A stretch of DNA of 64,000 nt from Liopterus haemorrhoidalis (lineage: Eukaryota > Arthropoda > Insecta > Coleoptera > Dytiscidae): positions 53,985,201 to 54,049,200 of the forward strand of contig OZ020616.1 in the NCBI GenBank assembly GCA_963971575.1, in the 5' to 3' direction. The translations under genes were made by a program, and so were the position numbers. How positions within the stretch are numbered: position 1 is the first letter of the stretch; each line of letters begins with the position of its first letter. The notes beneath the pieces are model-generated. The model was not told where the DNA came from. It worked only from the letters and a program-made list of their open reading frames with translations, and did not search any database. This document shows, in pieces, positions 54,031 through 64,000 of this stretch.

Positions 54031-55660
54031 TTATTATTATTATTATTAAATTATTATTTTCAAATTCATTTCATTTTGATTTTACAAGTACTGTAAATTG
54101 ATTTAGTCAAGGAAAATCCAGGCTAGAAGGAATTTTGTAAAGTGTATAAATTTTGATTAACGATGTTTCTTGGAGGATAAGGTTCCACTGTATTCTGTTT
54201 CTTTATTTTCATAATTTCTTGTATAACTCCAGACTCACCTACGCAAAACCTCCATCTTGTTCTGTTAAGTGATTCTATATATATATGAATATCTGTACTA
54301 ACTATATGGCGACATACCCTCAGAATGGAGTTAACTGTGGATTGACTAGTATAAGTGTAATAACGAATGGTAATGATTGTTTAAGTGAACTTATTGTTAG
54401 AAAATTAGTGTACAAGTCCAATATGTACAATTTGTAATACTGTACAATTTACAACAATTATCTTAGGTTCTTTCCTAAAGTTTCTAGTACAAAACTTTGT
54501 TTTTTCAAATTTAACTGTGATATATTTCTCGTGTTCGGGTGGGTTTTGTTACTCAGTGATATATTATTGAGAAAAAGTGTTAATTAAAGGAGTTTCTAAA
54601 GAAGAACATAAGTTTTGGAACAATTAAGACAGGTTTACTGTATAAGAACGTGGGGTAATAAACAGGTACATAAAATAAGCTTAATATATTGCTGATCGAA
54701 GTTTAAATAGGGCAAAATCAACAACTTTAATCCAGGTATTATCATGTTCAAGAGAAAATTAAGCACAGAAAAGATGATATTCACAATATCAAAGAATGCA
54801 AATTAGATATTAAGTGGTATTTCCAGGTAACTTATAAACCAATACTCGGTCAATCATCTGTCAGTAGATCTGTGAACTAATAAAATGTTTCCGAATGTTC
54901 TATAAAAAAGTGTCAGAACATTTAAAAATGTCAAAAAGCAACTATAATTCTTTGTCCTTTTCTGTCATTTCCAGCCTCTTTCAGTACAAATGATTTATCG
55001 AGACAGTTAAGTGAAATAACATACATTTATACAAAGCTTTCATATGTAATAGCTTGGAATCTTTAGCTTTTTCTGGTGTATTTTTCATGCCATTTACAAC
55101 CTACAAGGGTTAACTAAAACTAATATTTCATACAACGGAAATAAAACTTTCTATTAAAAAAAAAGATAAAACAAATAGATCGTTATACTATAGATGGTAA
55201 AAAGGATTTAGGTAGATGATATCCGCAAGCGAAAAGTTCGGACAAAATATAAAGAAACCAGATAATAGAAGAACTAAAATTTTTAACAACCAAATTTCAT
55301 TGAATGTTTCTCAAATTCATACCACGAGACTTATTAATTAAATCCGAACTCTTGAGTAAAACTTTCAAAGTAGGAATCTGTAAAATACTTATCAACATAT
55401 GGTTTAGAAGGATGGACATTAATTGAATTGTTTATTGGAAAATCACCTATCGACCAAAATCGTCAAAATTGAGTTTGTTCTAGATCCATATTATTTTTAA
55501 ATATACGTTTCATTTAGTGCAGAATGCCATGTTGTAAGACTTCACTTCACTCCTGTTTCATTGTTTGGAAAATACCGTTTGGTGCAGAAATCCCTCTAGC
55601 TGCACAATATGTTTCTACACTAAAATGCGTGATTCATTCTCTTAATAATTATCGAGTTAC
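54031..55660. other. (ATT)n at the left, otherwise no gene seen
   Basis: (TTA)n at 54031-54051; the rest is AT-rich with nothing recognised. Confidence 0.4.
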
Positions 55661-55665
55661 TAAAT

Positions 55666-55985
55666 TTGGTGAAAATTGCCCAAAAGGTGGACTTAGAAGT
55701 CATTGAATTGAAAGCGCAGCAAAATTTGGAAACAGACAATAAAAGAGACTGGAGAGTAAAAGCGGAAGATGTAATCGAATTTCAAGAGTTCCTCCATCGG
55801 TTCGTTATTCGTGCAAAGTTACTATACTTGGTGAAAATAGCGCAAAAGGTAGACCTAGAAGTCATTCGATTGAAAGCGCAGTCCAAAATTTAGAAACGGC
55901 CAATATAAGGAACTGGAGAGCAAAAGCGGAAGATATAATCGAATTTCTAGAGTTCCTCCATCAGATTTTTATTCTCCGAAAATAT
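55666..55985. repeat. Two-copy tandem repeat, 162-bp period
   Basis: TTGGTGAAAATTGCCCAAAAGG (55666) recurs as TTGGTGAAAATAGCGCAAAAGG (55828), and the following ~150 bp match well, including AAAGCGGAAGAT and AGAGTTCCTCCATC. The first unit is readable as a 75-residue frame, but the repeat is not recognised as a gene. Confidence 0.75.
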
Positions 55986-56229
55986 GCAGTTAGCTGTGTG
56001 GTTGACTCAGCCTCAAGTAATTCGTACTTAAAATGAGTATCTGTTTATACAGAGATAATAGGGTCGGTAGAAACGTCAGACGCCCACGTGGCTTTCATAT
56101 CTATGATTGGTGGTCTAAAAACGGAGAACATATCTTCTCTGCCCCTTATACGCCTATCTAGGTGTTGGAATCCTATTATTTATAATCGAATGGAGAAAGA
56201 TCGTGCTACACTTGTTTTGTCAGTTTGGG

Positions 56230-56760
56230 CAGCTCCTTCCTTTATCATCGCACCCATAGTACATTAAAGTTATAGATTATTGTAGCCGATGGGTAATACG
56301 ATGGTTTTATCGAAGTTAAGAAGAAGAAGCCAAGTTTTTGTACATTCAAATACTGCGTTGTTGTCGCTCTGTATGGTAAGAAAGTTTCTGAATTTCCAAA
56401 GAATTTGGTGCCATCCACAAACATGCAAGTCAAGGACTGAATATACTGTAAAAGGTTCACCACAAATATCAGGAATAATAATGGTCCCAATACCGAACCC
56501 TGTGGCACTCCGCTAAGAACTGTCCTGAAATTGGAAAATGAGTTACCAATCCTGACGTGGAAAACTAACTCCGAGAGAAAAGCTTCAATCCATTTTAAGA
56601 GTTTAACTCCTCTACCAGAGTGTTCTAATTTTTTCATAAGTAATCTTATTTCGATTTTATCAAAAGCACCTTTGAAGTCACTATAAATAACATCAATAGG
56701 TTCAGATCTACTAAGTAACTGCGTCCAAATGTTAGTGCAGTATAACCAATATTATGTTAT
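56230..56760 (-). pseudogene. LINE reverse transcriptase fragment with altered catalytic box
   Basis: Minus strand: SEPIDVIYSDFKGAFDKIEI (palm motif with catalytic Asp), LMKKLEHSGRGVKLLKWIEA, VLSGVPQGSVLGPLLFLIFV and CMFVDGTKFFG, where the catalytic Asp pair should be; the second Asp is Gly here. It continues to YRATTTQYLNVQKLGF before fading. The copy is truncated at both ends and inactive. Confidence 0.85.
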
Positions 56761-57464
56761 TGATCTTCCAGACAGAAATCCATGGTGTTATGGTATTCCA
56801 ATCTAATATGGTAAGCCATGCTTTATAGATATGGTGCATAATGCCGTATAATTCCGTAATTTTGTTAGTTGCCATTACCAGCAAATTTCTGTTACGCTGT
56901 AATGAAATTGTGAAAAATTGCAACCAAGTTGTTAGTAGTTGTAGTAGAAGTGATTATAAAGTAAGCATGGTTTGTTCGTTGAACAAAATGATTATTGCAC
57001 ATATTTATTTATAAGAGAATTAGACCTAAAATACACATAGCACATGTTACATAATTGCGCGTCACAATTGATCACAATGTTCATAAACAACACATGCATG
57101 CATAAATAAACATAAAATAAGGTCACTAGGATTTCATATGATGTTTTGTTTGTTGCAATATCACGTTCAATTTTATAACATAGCATATATACAAAATTTT
57201 GTTAATTAGAAAAACACTATTTGTGTTGGTCGATTTGATGTTTTACACACTACCAATTATTGTGTATATATAATAGATTCTGTTACTATGCACAAGCAAA
57301 GGACTGCATGAAATGTTATGATCCGGAACGTATTTTCGTATTCCTTTCTTTCTCAACGGTGCGTCCCCGTATCGTTCTTGATCTTGCAACTATTACAGTC
57401 TAATACAGTTCAACATGTTGTGACAGGGTGTGACACCTGCGCGTGAAAATAGTGAGGATTCTAT
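56761..57464. other. No gene seen
   Basis: AT-rich, nothing recognised. Confidence 0.4.
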
Positions 57465-58329
57465 TGCCGGGTTTACATTAGTAGAGTAAAAGAGGTAGTA
57501 ACTAGCGCAAGTAACTAGAAACTAGTTACTATCCCTGTGTAAACAGTTGACAATATGACTAGTAGAGTACTAGTATCTAGTAGTTGGGCTAGGATAGCAG
57601 CTAGCTCGTCGACGTATTTACTAGCTACTATCTTTTCCCCCACTACGCAAAATTGATTAATTTCAAATTGGTGGCAAGCGGCAACCTGTCATAACAAATA
57701 GAAGAAAAAAACCATAACTGGTAAGTTATTTATTTGCATAAATTGCGTAATATCGATTTATTAAATGATGATTTTTGAAACCATCTGAGAAATAGCTGCC
57801 TTTGATACACGAAAAAGATGTACACTACGATAACTATTTCCTGTGGCTAGGATATAAAGCGTTAATTTCAATTTTATTCTTGCTGGGATTGCATCTCTTA
57901 TTAGTGTTTCAGTTCGTGGTATTAATGAACTAACTAAATTTAATAGCCTATTAAAATCATCTGATGTCATTCTTAAACATAGTCTCTTTTTGATCTTTCA
58001 CAGCTAATTCACGAAATAGATAAATCCATTTTCTAACCCATCTTCACAAGAAATGATGTAATACAAAATACTATTTTTAATGGCATCACGCCGGCGACGA
58101 TGTATATTCAATATTTATAAACTATTTTTTGCAAAAAGATAATTGCACAACAAAATCACAGTGAAGATGTCAAATGTGTTTTGACACTTACTATTCAGAA
58201 GAATAAGTAAGAAGATAGTATGCTAATTGTGTACGAACACCTACTATCCCGAATTTAAGATAGTAGAGTAAAGCTCGTAGTACTTGCGCTAATTACTAGA
58301 TCTTTTATTCTACCAATGTAAACCCGGCA
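57465..58329 (-). mobile_element. PIF/Harbinger-like MITE, deletion derivative
   Basis: 865 bp. Inverted ends TGCCGGGTTTACATTAGTAG (57465) and the reverse complement of TGCCGGGTTTACATTGGTAG (58329), with TAGTAACTAGCGCAAGTA subterminal repeats. The flanks are TAT and TAA, near but not equal to the 3-bp TWA duplication of PIF/Harbinger. It encloses the start of a Harbinger transposase. Confidence 0.8.
57761..57970 (-). pseudogene. PIF/Harbinger transposase N-terminal fragment
   Basis: 69 residues: MTSDDFNRLLNLVSSLIPRT, IRDAIPARIKLKLTLYILAT and GNSYRSVHLFRVSKAAISQM. This is the helix-turn-helix start of PIF/Harbinger (DDE_4-type) transposases ('M....F..LL', 'R..I....KL..TL..LATG.S', 'F..S...IS'). 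The catalytic domain is deleted. It supports the family call made from the ends. Confidence 0.75.
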
Positions 58330-58479
58330 TAAGCGTTGCAGAATCTAAGTCTCTCTCTCAGACAAAGGATGTTAAAATGAAGATTAATAAAGCTAGGCAT
58401 GATTTCAGTATGCTGAAAAATGTTTAGAACACTTTGCAGTATGCGAAGTCTCAACATTCAATTCTAATATCATGCCGGT

Positions 58480-58885
58480 TCTACTATACTGATTGCAAAA
58501 CTTCTAGAACCATTATCCATCGTCTTCAAGTGTTCGTCAATTCTTGCTTGCGTAGAATATTACGCATATTTTGGCCTGACGTTATTACCAACGCTCGCCT
58601 TTGGGAGAAAACCTACCAAAGTCCCATAGACATCCTAATAAAACAGCGGAAGTGGTAATGGATAGGCCACACCTTAAGGAACAACCCTTTGTCCATCAGT
58701 AAAACGGCTCTTGATTGGAACTCACAAGGGAGCCGTAGGTGTGGCAGACCAACGGACACATGGCGTAGACAAATGGATGGCAGCCAGCGAAAGCGGCAAA
58801 ACATGGAGGGAGGAACATCTAGCGCAAGACAAATCCAAATGGCGGAAGTTTATTGAGGCCCAATGCGTCACATAGGAGCAACAGG
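58480..58885 (+). pseudogene. LINE C-terminal remnant with (TA)n tail
   Basis: Plus strand: TSRTIIHRLQVFVNSCLRRI, FWPDVITNARLWEKTYQSPI and ILIKQRKW, a TAA at 58656-58658, then WIGHTLRNNP, ALDWNSQGSRRCGRPTDTWR. This is the post-RT region of a widespread RTE-like insect LINE ('INRCLRRIL...W', 'GHTLR', 'GRP..TWRR'). It ends at ~58885 in CTTATATATATATA. A dead, 5'-truncated copy. Confidence 0.82.
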
Positions 58886-58907
58886 AACCTTATATATATA
58901 TATAAAC

Positions 58908-59410
58908 TGCTTAAACACATATTATTGTATATTAATTTGGCGGGAGTAATTATTAAGTGGTATGTGAGACGTTGTTATTGTTTACAATATGTACTACTTC
59001 AAGCAACATTAGTTTGATGAAACACGTAAGGGTACAGGACAAGGGAGCTCTGACCAATAGAGAAGTAAACATAATGATAGTCAAGTGGAATACTCACATA
59101 AAACAAGCAGCAACGTTTCGACAGTTTGCATTCCTTCGTAGACACACATCTACATTCAAGTGCATAAACACATAATGATATTTTACATGATTCTATTTGG
59201 CGGGAGAACGTCGCTCTATTATTACATAGTATTGCACGTTGTGAGACTTTACAATACTAATTTAAACAGCATGTGTTTGGAAAAAGACGCATGAGTGCGG
59301 GACGGAGGAACTTTGGCCAATGAAAAAGTAGATAAAATGATTGCCAAGTGGATAACGCCTTATAATGAGGGCAGGGGTAACCCAGTAGCTACTACTGTCC
59401 CAGTTCAGAA
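58908..59410. repeat. Two-copy direct repeat, ~255 bp, next to hammerhead-like motifs
   Basis: 58908-59165 and 59166-59410 share TTTGGCGGGAG, GACCAATAGAGAAGTA / GGCCAATGAAAAAGTA and ATGATAGTCAAGTGGA / ATGATTGCCAAGTGGA in the same order. The first copy ends in CAACGTTTCGACAGTTTGCA (59111-59130), whose reverse complement reads like the GAAACGTTG side of a Penelope-type hammerhead. Possibly tandem terminal repeats of a Penelope-like element. Confidence 0.5.
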
Positions 59411-59415
59411 ACTCT

Positions 59416-59443
59416 ATTATATATATATATATATATATATATA
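59416..59443. repeat. (TA)n microsatellite
   Basis: Plain TA repeat at the end of the second direct-repeat copy. Confidence 0.8.
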
Positions 59444-59503
59444 CGTTTGGAATAGTTGGGAAAAGAAGATATTGTGTCGATAGTAACCACAATTATTTCA
59501 TTA

Positions 59504-59545
59504 AGGCCTATATTTCGTTAGCCATTCGCTAACTTTATTCAAGGT
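59504..59545 (-). ncRNA. Hammerhead-like motif with altered core (1)
   Basis: Minus strand: CCTTGAATAAA, stem GTTAGC/GCTAAC with loop GAATG, GAAA, ATATAGG. The stem II and GAAA elements are in place, but CTGATGA is replaced by CTTGAATA, so the essential G after the T is lost. Likely a relic or a non-cleaving relative of the hammerhead. Confidence 0.3.
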
Positions 59546-59702
59546 CTACAAACAAACATTAAAAGCAGTTAGATTTATGCATACATAACCCTAGTTTTAT
59601 GTTACTTACTGAAATAAATTTGTTTCAACGAGAAGAAAGAAATTCTCCGTTTCTATATATATATATATATATATGTATATATCGTTATTCCGTGTCTGTA
59701 TT

Positions 59703-59927
59703 ATATTTAATAAAGTTATTGGGAATAGCGGTGGAGGAAAAAGTAAACTCAATATTTACATGTACCCGATATTTCGATTTGAATTTTCAAATCTTTTTCA
59801 AGGGCTGAAAATAGTTTAATTAAAAATTATAAATATAAAACATAAATTTAAGTGCGGACTTACAAGTAAAATTTAAGAGTTGCCTCTGTTGTAACACATT
59901 AACTTTCCAATAACTTTATTAAATATA
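59703..59927. repeat. Inverted-end repeat enclosing a hammerhead-like motif
   Basis: TATTTAATAAAGTTATTGG at ~59707 is mirrored by CCAATAACTTTATTAAATA ending at ~59927; both ends run into (TA)n. This is the same layout, inverted ends plus a hammerhead-type hairpin, as at 12.3-13.7 and 38.0-38.4 kb. Confidence 0.55.
59762..59806 (-). ncRNA. Hammerhead-like motif with altered core (2)
   Basis: Minus strand: GCCCTTGAAAAA, stem II GATTTGAA/TTCAAATC with loop AA, GAAA, TATC, then GGG able to pair with the leading CCC. The fold is hammerhead-like but the CTGATGA core reads CTTGAAAA. The same departure is seen in motif (1) 260 bp away, so it may be a family feature. Confidence 0.3.
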
Positions 59928-59955
59928 TATATATATATATATAAAGCATGTTTGC

Positions 59956-60125
59956 TTGGTTCCTGACGCACGGCGTAGTGCACTAGCCGCTGCCGCACAT
60001 CTCCAGGGTCTGGGATGCGGCAGTGAGTATTTTCCCCGTCAGGTATTCGCGTATGACGTGCTACCTTGTGGTAAGCCTGAAGTGCAGTACCTGGCGGAGG
60101 ATGGTTTAAGACCTAAACCAATACC

Positions 60126-60129
<4 letters not shown>
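59956..60129 (+). other. GC-richer unidentified segment before a (TA)n tract
   Basis: A patch of clearly higher GC content, readable as a 79-residue frame (ALAAAAHLQGLGCGSEYFPR...) that runs into the TA repeat. The CCACCTTATATATA junction resembles that after the LINE at 58885, so it may be a LINE 3' end. No family recognised. Confidence 0.35.

Positions 60130-60192
<63 letters not shown>
60130..60192. repeat. (TA)n microsatellite
   Basis: About 30 TA units. Confidence 0.9.
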
Positions 60193-60194
<2 letters not shown>

Positions 60195-60199
<5 letters not shown>

Positions 60200-61041
60200 T
60201 ATTTTTCATGTATTTTCTATAAATTTCGCAACTTAATGTGTTGGCTTATATAGATGTTCGCATTCAGATTTGATATAAATGACATATATACATAATATGT
60301 TTTTAAATACGACGAAATTTTATTTTTTAACTCTGTCAGAGGGAAATCCTTTTTAACAGAATTATCCTTTCTGCCCCCAACAGATTTTTCCATGTCCCTG
60401 ATTGTTTCTGCTTGTGATCATAATGACTTTTTTGTTAAATTTTAACGAACAAAAGCTTAAATGGATATTTTTTTATTCATTTAATATTATCCTTTGATTC
60501 CACGATCTAAAATAATGAACAAAATTCGTCAATGTACGTATGTAACATCAAAAGACAACTTTTAATGAGTAAAAAATATAACTGCATGTATCAAAGTTAT
60601 TTTAGAAAGAATTTAAGTGTAAGAAGGATGGTGTATAAAAAAGATTGAGTCACAAATAAAAGGTATTACTAGCTACTCTTAGCGAAACGGGAGTTTTCAG
60701 GAAGATAAGCCTTATTTTATTGAAGATTTTGTAACGTGGTAAACACTGCTTGGTCGATTCACACTCTAAATCACATTAAATCGTACGGCGGTCTTTGAGT
60801 TTACATTTTATGATATTCTTAATAGTATCTCGGAGGCTACAAATTTTCTAAAATCTTTTCCGCTAAATTGCTACTTAATAAATGGTATAGAACTGTGTTT
60901 CTTAACGTATTAGCTTTCGTAGACTAACTAAATATTTTAAATATTATGTAATTACTACCAGGTATGGGGAGTCGGAGTCGGAGTCGGAATCGTGAGTTGG
61001 AGTCGAGGAATTAAATGTTTCTGTAATAATTTTCAGTAATT
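60195..61041. other. No gene seen
   Basis: AT-rich; a short GGAGTCGGAGTCGGAGTCGG repeat lies at about 60967-60988. Confidence 0.4.
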
Positions 61042-61589
61042 TGGTCACAAAGGTAATCCTAGGTCAGGATTTCGACACCTAGCCATTGTGACATTCAGCT
61101 GTTGGATTGAAAATCTATTTCTCAGCGTCTAGCATATGTAACCCGATTACTTAATGCATACGCTGCATTTTCGTAATACGGTAATATTTGTTCTGACGCA
61201 TGAATAACGGAACTAGGTCAATCAGAGGTATAAGTAAATGGATGTCGTACGGAATCCGGGCAGAGGAGTCCCAGCCAACTCCTTTACAAGTTCTACTCGA
61301 CAAGGCGACGACCAAGAGAACGACTCCATGTACCAATACATCTGATGAGCCAACCAGCAGTATTATGTGCGTGGGAAAGGCTTCTCCAGGCTCCTCGACT
61401 TCCTGATGGGCAACCCCCGCTTCGGAGATAGGTCCAAGCCGATTCCTACCAACACGGGATGGACTGAAGACTTCCCCAATTCCCATGGAAGAATTCAGTC
61501 ACACAATTACATTATAAATTTGATAATTATTAAATACATTTTATTGTTAAAACCAAGAGCTGCAGTTTCATCTAACCACCCACGTGGCA
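61042..61589 (-). repeat. LTR of the TGTCACGTGG family, inverted copy
   Basis: Read on the minus strand it runs TGCCACGTGGGTGG ... TTTGTGACCA and follows the solo LTR at 51737-52282 along its whole length (shared CATCCCGTGTTGG, ATCGGCTTGGACCTATCTCC, CTGACCTAGGATTACC). 548 bp. The 4-bp flanks differ, so no target duplication is visible. Frames of 68-111 residues over it are chance frames. Confidence 0.8.
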
Positions 61590-61952
61590 AGTGGTGGAAG
61601 CAACGGAAGACATAGTATTACGTTTTTGACAATATTTCTTTTTTATGTTGCAATTTGTTTTTAATGTTATACTTTGTTTTGGTTTTGGAATTCTCTTCGC
61701 TAATCAAATATGTTAATAAATACATATTATATAATTCAAATTTATGTTTGCTTTTGTCAGTTTGATATTTAATAAATAAAATTATATTTCAATGGCAGAA
61801 TTTATTGTAGGTTCGCCTATACAAAATAACATTTTGTATACAAATATTGCCGTTTATGCCAAAACTCAATTTTTCTACAAAAATAAATCTAGTGGTTTTT
61901 TCATTATTTGTTATATTGTAAATATGACTTTTGTATTTACTCTCCATAGTTT

Positions 61953-62952
61953 TGTAAGGGAGGTAATTTTGGTATAATTGCAGAAATAAAATTTTATAAC
62001 TAAATTCAGTATTATCATCCAATTAGTGTAAAATATTAAAAAAGTTAAATGATAAAAAATATAACCTATTTCTTAGAAGGGACACTTACGGGCAGATATG
62101 TTTGTTATTGTTACTTAGGACTTTTGTAAACTTAACATGAAAAGTGAATCGTAAATTCTTAACAGATAACTAATGTGTCAAAAATATATGCCGACTATAT
62201 GCACATAAATAATAATTAATCTTTGTCTGAAATATAAAAATTAATTTAGTTACTTATCTGAGTTATCACCAATAAAATGTGGAATGAGTTTTTAAGATGG
62301 ACAGTTCAAGAGGGTGTGAAATGATATTACACAGTTGAGCAATGTAAGCCGCTCAGGGCAGTCATCAGAGTAGTTGACTCTAGAGTTGGTTTGTAAGAGT
62401 CATGGAGTTAAAACGTTATTAGGGGAGTAGAGTTTGTTCATTATGAGTTAAAGATATTTAGAGTGTTCGGTCGCGTAATTAGTAATACCGTATGAACGTT
62501 AGTATAGGGCCCAGCTAAAGAGATGGGGAGACAAGATTCAGAAACATGGGAGAGACAATTGGTTATTTGGTGCAGTGGTTACATTAGTGTTTGGTGTAAA
62601 ATGTGTCTAGTGTGTGTGAATGTGTGTCTCATTTGGATTTAGCTGTATCAGTGTAATTAATTGTAAGTCTAGTGTAAATACTGTAAATATTTAAACCGTA
62701 TCATAATTAAAGTACATAGATTAGTTAAAATGAGGACTTTAATTGAAGAACTCCTTCCTAAGAATGATACCAACCAGCTAGCGAACATGGAAGGGTCTAG
62801 ACTTGATCCGCTCGCAAGTCTGGATACTCATAATGTGAGGGAGACCTAGAGTGTAAGGGATGAGAGTAAGTACAAATGAACTATGTCAATATTATATTCA
62901 AATTAATCCGTCAACCCTGACATTTCATTTTATATATCAGAGGTTCCCCACA
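61953..62952 (+). repeat. Diverged solo LTR related to the complete gypsy element
   Basis: 1000 bp, starting TGTAAGGGAGGTAATTTTGG and ending GAGGTTCCCCACA, matching the LTRs at 1619 and 9671 along the full length with many substitutions and small gaps. The flanks GTTT and GCCT do not match. It shows that an older relative of the same lineage was active earlier. Confidence 0.88.
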
Positions 62953-64000
62953 GCCTTAGGGTTGGGCTTAGTTCGCCTCACGCAAAGATCGGCCGTGTCG
63001 CGTACTGGTGATTGAGAAATACTGTTACAGATAACTATGGGGTGCACTAGATCTGCCAATTTAAATTTTGAGAACCACAAAAACAATTTTTTAAAAATGA
63101 TTTCGTTTCAACTTTTACGTAAAAAAATGGAAAAATAAAGATATAAAAACAATAGCATGAATACTGTATGTAAATAGGAATTTCCTGCTACAAAATTGTA
63201 ATAAGAAAATTCCTACATAAATATTTAACATGCGAATTTAACAGGTTTTTTTGTGACAAATATGACATTTCAAAATCCAGAATGTTTCGTCGCAGTTATG
63301 AAGGGGTAAAAAGATATAACTTGTCATATTCACAATCACTGTGTCTCATGTGATCAGCATAACATAGTGTGTACCAGTATCTCCCCCTAATATTTTCGAA
63401 TAATGTACTACACCATTTTACAGTCGTCGACTGAATAAATTCTCTCTACACCTGTGAATTTTTTATACCACATAAAAATAACGAATACCGTTCTTGTAAA
63501 CTTTGCTTCCAATACAAGTCAGAACAAGAATAATAATTCTTTCTACAAAAAAAATGTCTTCATATAAATTCCGAACATTGCGTCAATATTTTTTGGAACA
63601 ACTGAGAATTTGTAAAAAAAAACTGCAAAGATAAAGTTGTAAGACTATTATATGGTGAACTATATTCCATACGTTGAAAAAAGTTATACAGATAAAGAAT
63701 AAAAATAGTCTCAATCGTACAACTGGGAATTATCAAGTATATATTTTTTTTTTCTCTGTTTTATTGAGTCTTAAATCCTATGAGTTTTTATTCTACCTAA
63801 ACTAAATCTCGAATTACTTACAGAATAAATTCTATCAAAAAACAAATCTAAATTTCGTTAATAGAATAAAATATTGAGATGTAGTTATTGAAAACTATAA
63901 AATAGTTTTTCTTAGCCACCTTCTGCGAATAAATCTCTTTAACTGAATTGCACATTGTAGCATATACTAAAACGTTAAAATTATTACCAGAATTCAAGCA
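62953..64000. other. No gene; hAT right-end remnant at ~63.01 kb
   Basis: GGTGATTGAGAAATACTG (to ~63024) resembles the hAT right end seen at 25.28 kb. The rest is AT-rich with nothing recognised. Confidence 0.4.

Noticed and set aside
1..64000. CRISPR arrays, bacterial operons, riboswitches
   Set aside because: The sequence is eukaryotic; the tandem repeats lack spacer structure and no such systems are present.

Overview
This window is strongly AT-rich eukaryotic DNA, almost certainly from an arthropod and most likely an insect. The evidence is the transposon set: mariner, Tc1-like, PIF/Harbinger and hAT elements, several LINE families, a Ty3/gypsy element and Penelope-type hammerhead repeats. 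I see no host gene that I can support. The only long intact reading frames are gag and pol of one LTR retrotransposon and the ORF2 of one LINE. Everything else is transposon remnants, solo LTRs, SINE-like repeats, satellites and microsatellites, so the window looks like a repeat-dense intergenic or heterochromatic stretch.

Layout. 1-403 is a LINE 3' end. 1247-10985 is a 121-bp tandem array split by a complete Ty3/gypsy element (1619-10687), which has LTRs that look identical, a GAAA target duplication and open gag and pol. 12.3-14.8 kb holds a short Penelope-like repeat with a consensus hammerhead ribozyme, interrupted by a mariner deletion derivative, and then an internally deleted DNA transposon. 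16.4-22 kb holds a solo LTR, two LINE remnants and a Tc1-like element with a mutated catalytic residue. 23.4-25.3 kb is a ~175-bp tandem array followed by a hAT MITE with a perfect 8-bp target duplication. 26.8-28.1 kb is pyrimidine-rich. 29.8-34.6 kb is a three-level nest: a mariner holds a long-TIR element, which holds a LINE with an open endonuclease/reverse transcriptase frame.

37.2-38.7 kb is a 38-bp-TIR element holding a near-perfect 166-bp inverted repeat with a hammerhead motif in each arm. 38.75-41.2 kb is an RTE-like LINE remnant interrupted by a PIF/Harbinger-like element (TAA duplication) and a 747-bp foldback element (TTAA duplication); removing either one restores the LINE reading frame. 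42.5-44.5 kb holds a mariner scrap, an RTE-like LINE end and a long (TA)n tract. 46.6-48.5 kb is a complex tandem repeat. 49.3-52.3 kb holds an LTR-like repeat, a SINE-like copy, a LINE scrap, a mariner and a solo LTR with an ATAT duplication. 53.6-60.2 kb holds LINE remnants, a second Harbinger MITE, (TA)n tracts and hammerhead-like motifs with an altered core. 61.0-63.0 kb has two more LTRs, one of them an older relative of the complete gypsy element.

The most interesting material is the group of hammerhead motifs in short Penelope-like or retrozyme-like repeats, together with the nested insertions whose ancestral sites can be reconstructed. Family names below are from recognised motifs only; no database search was possible.
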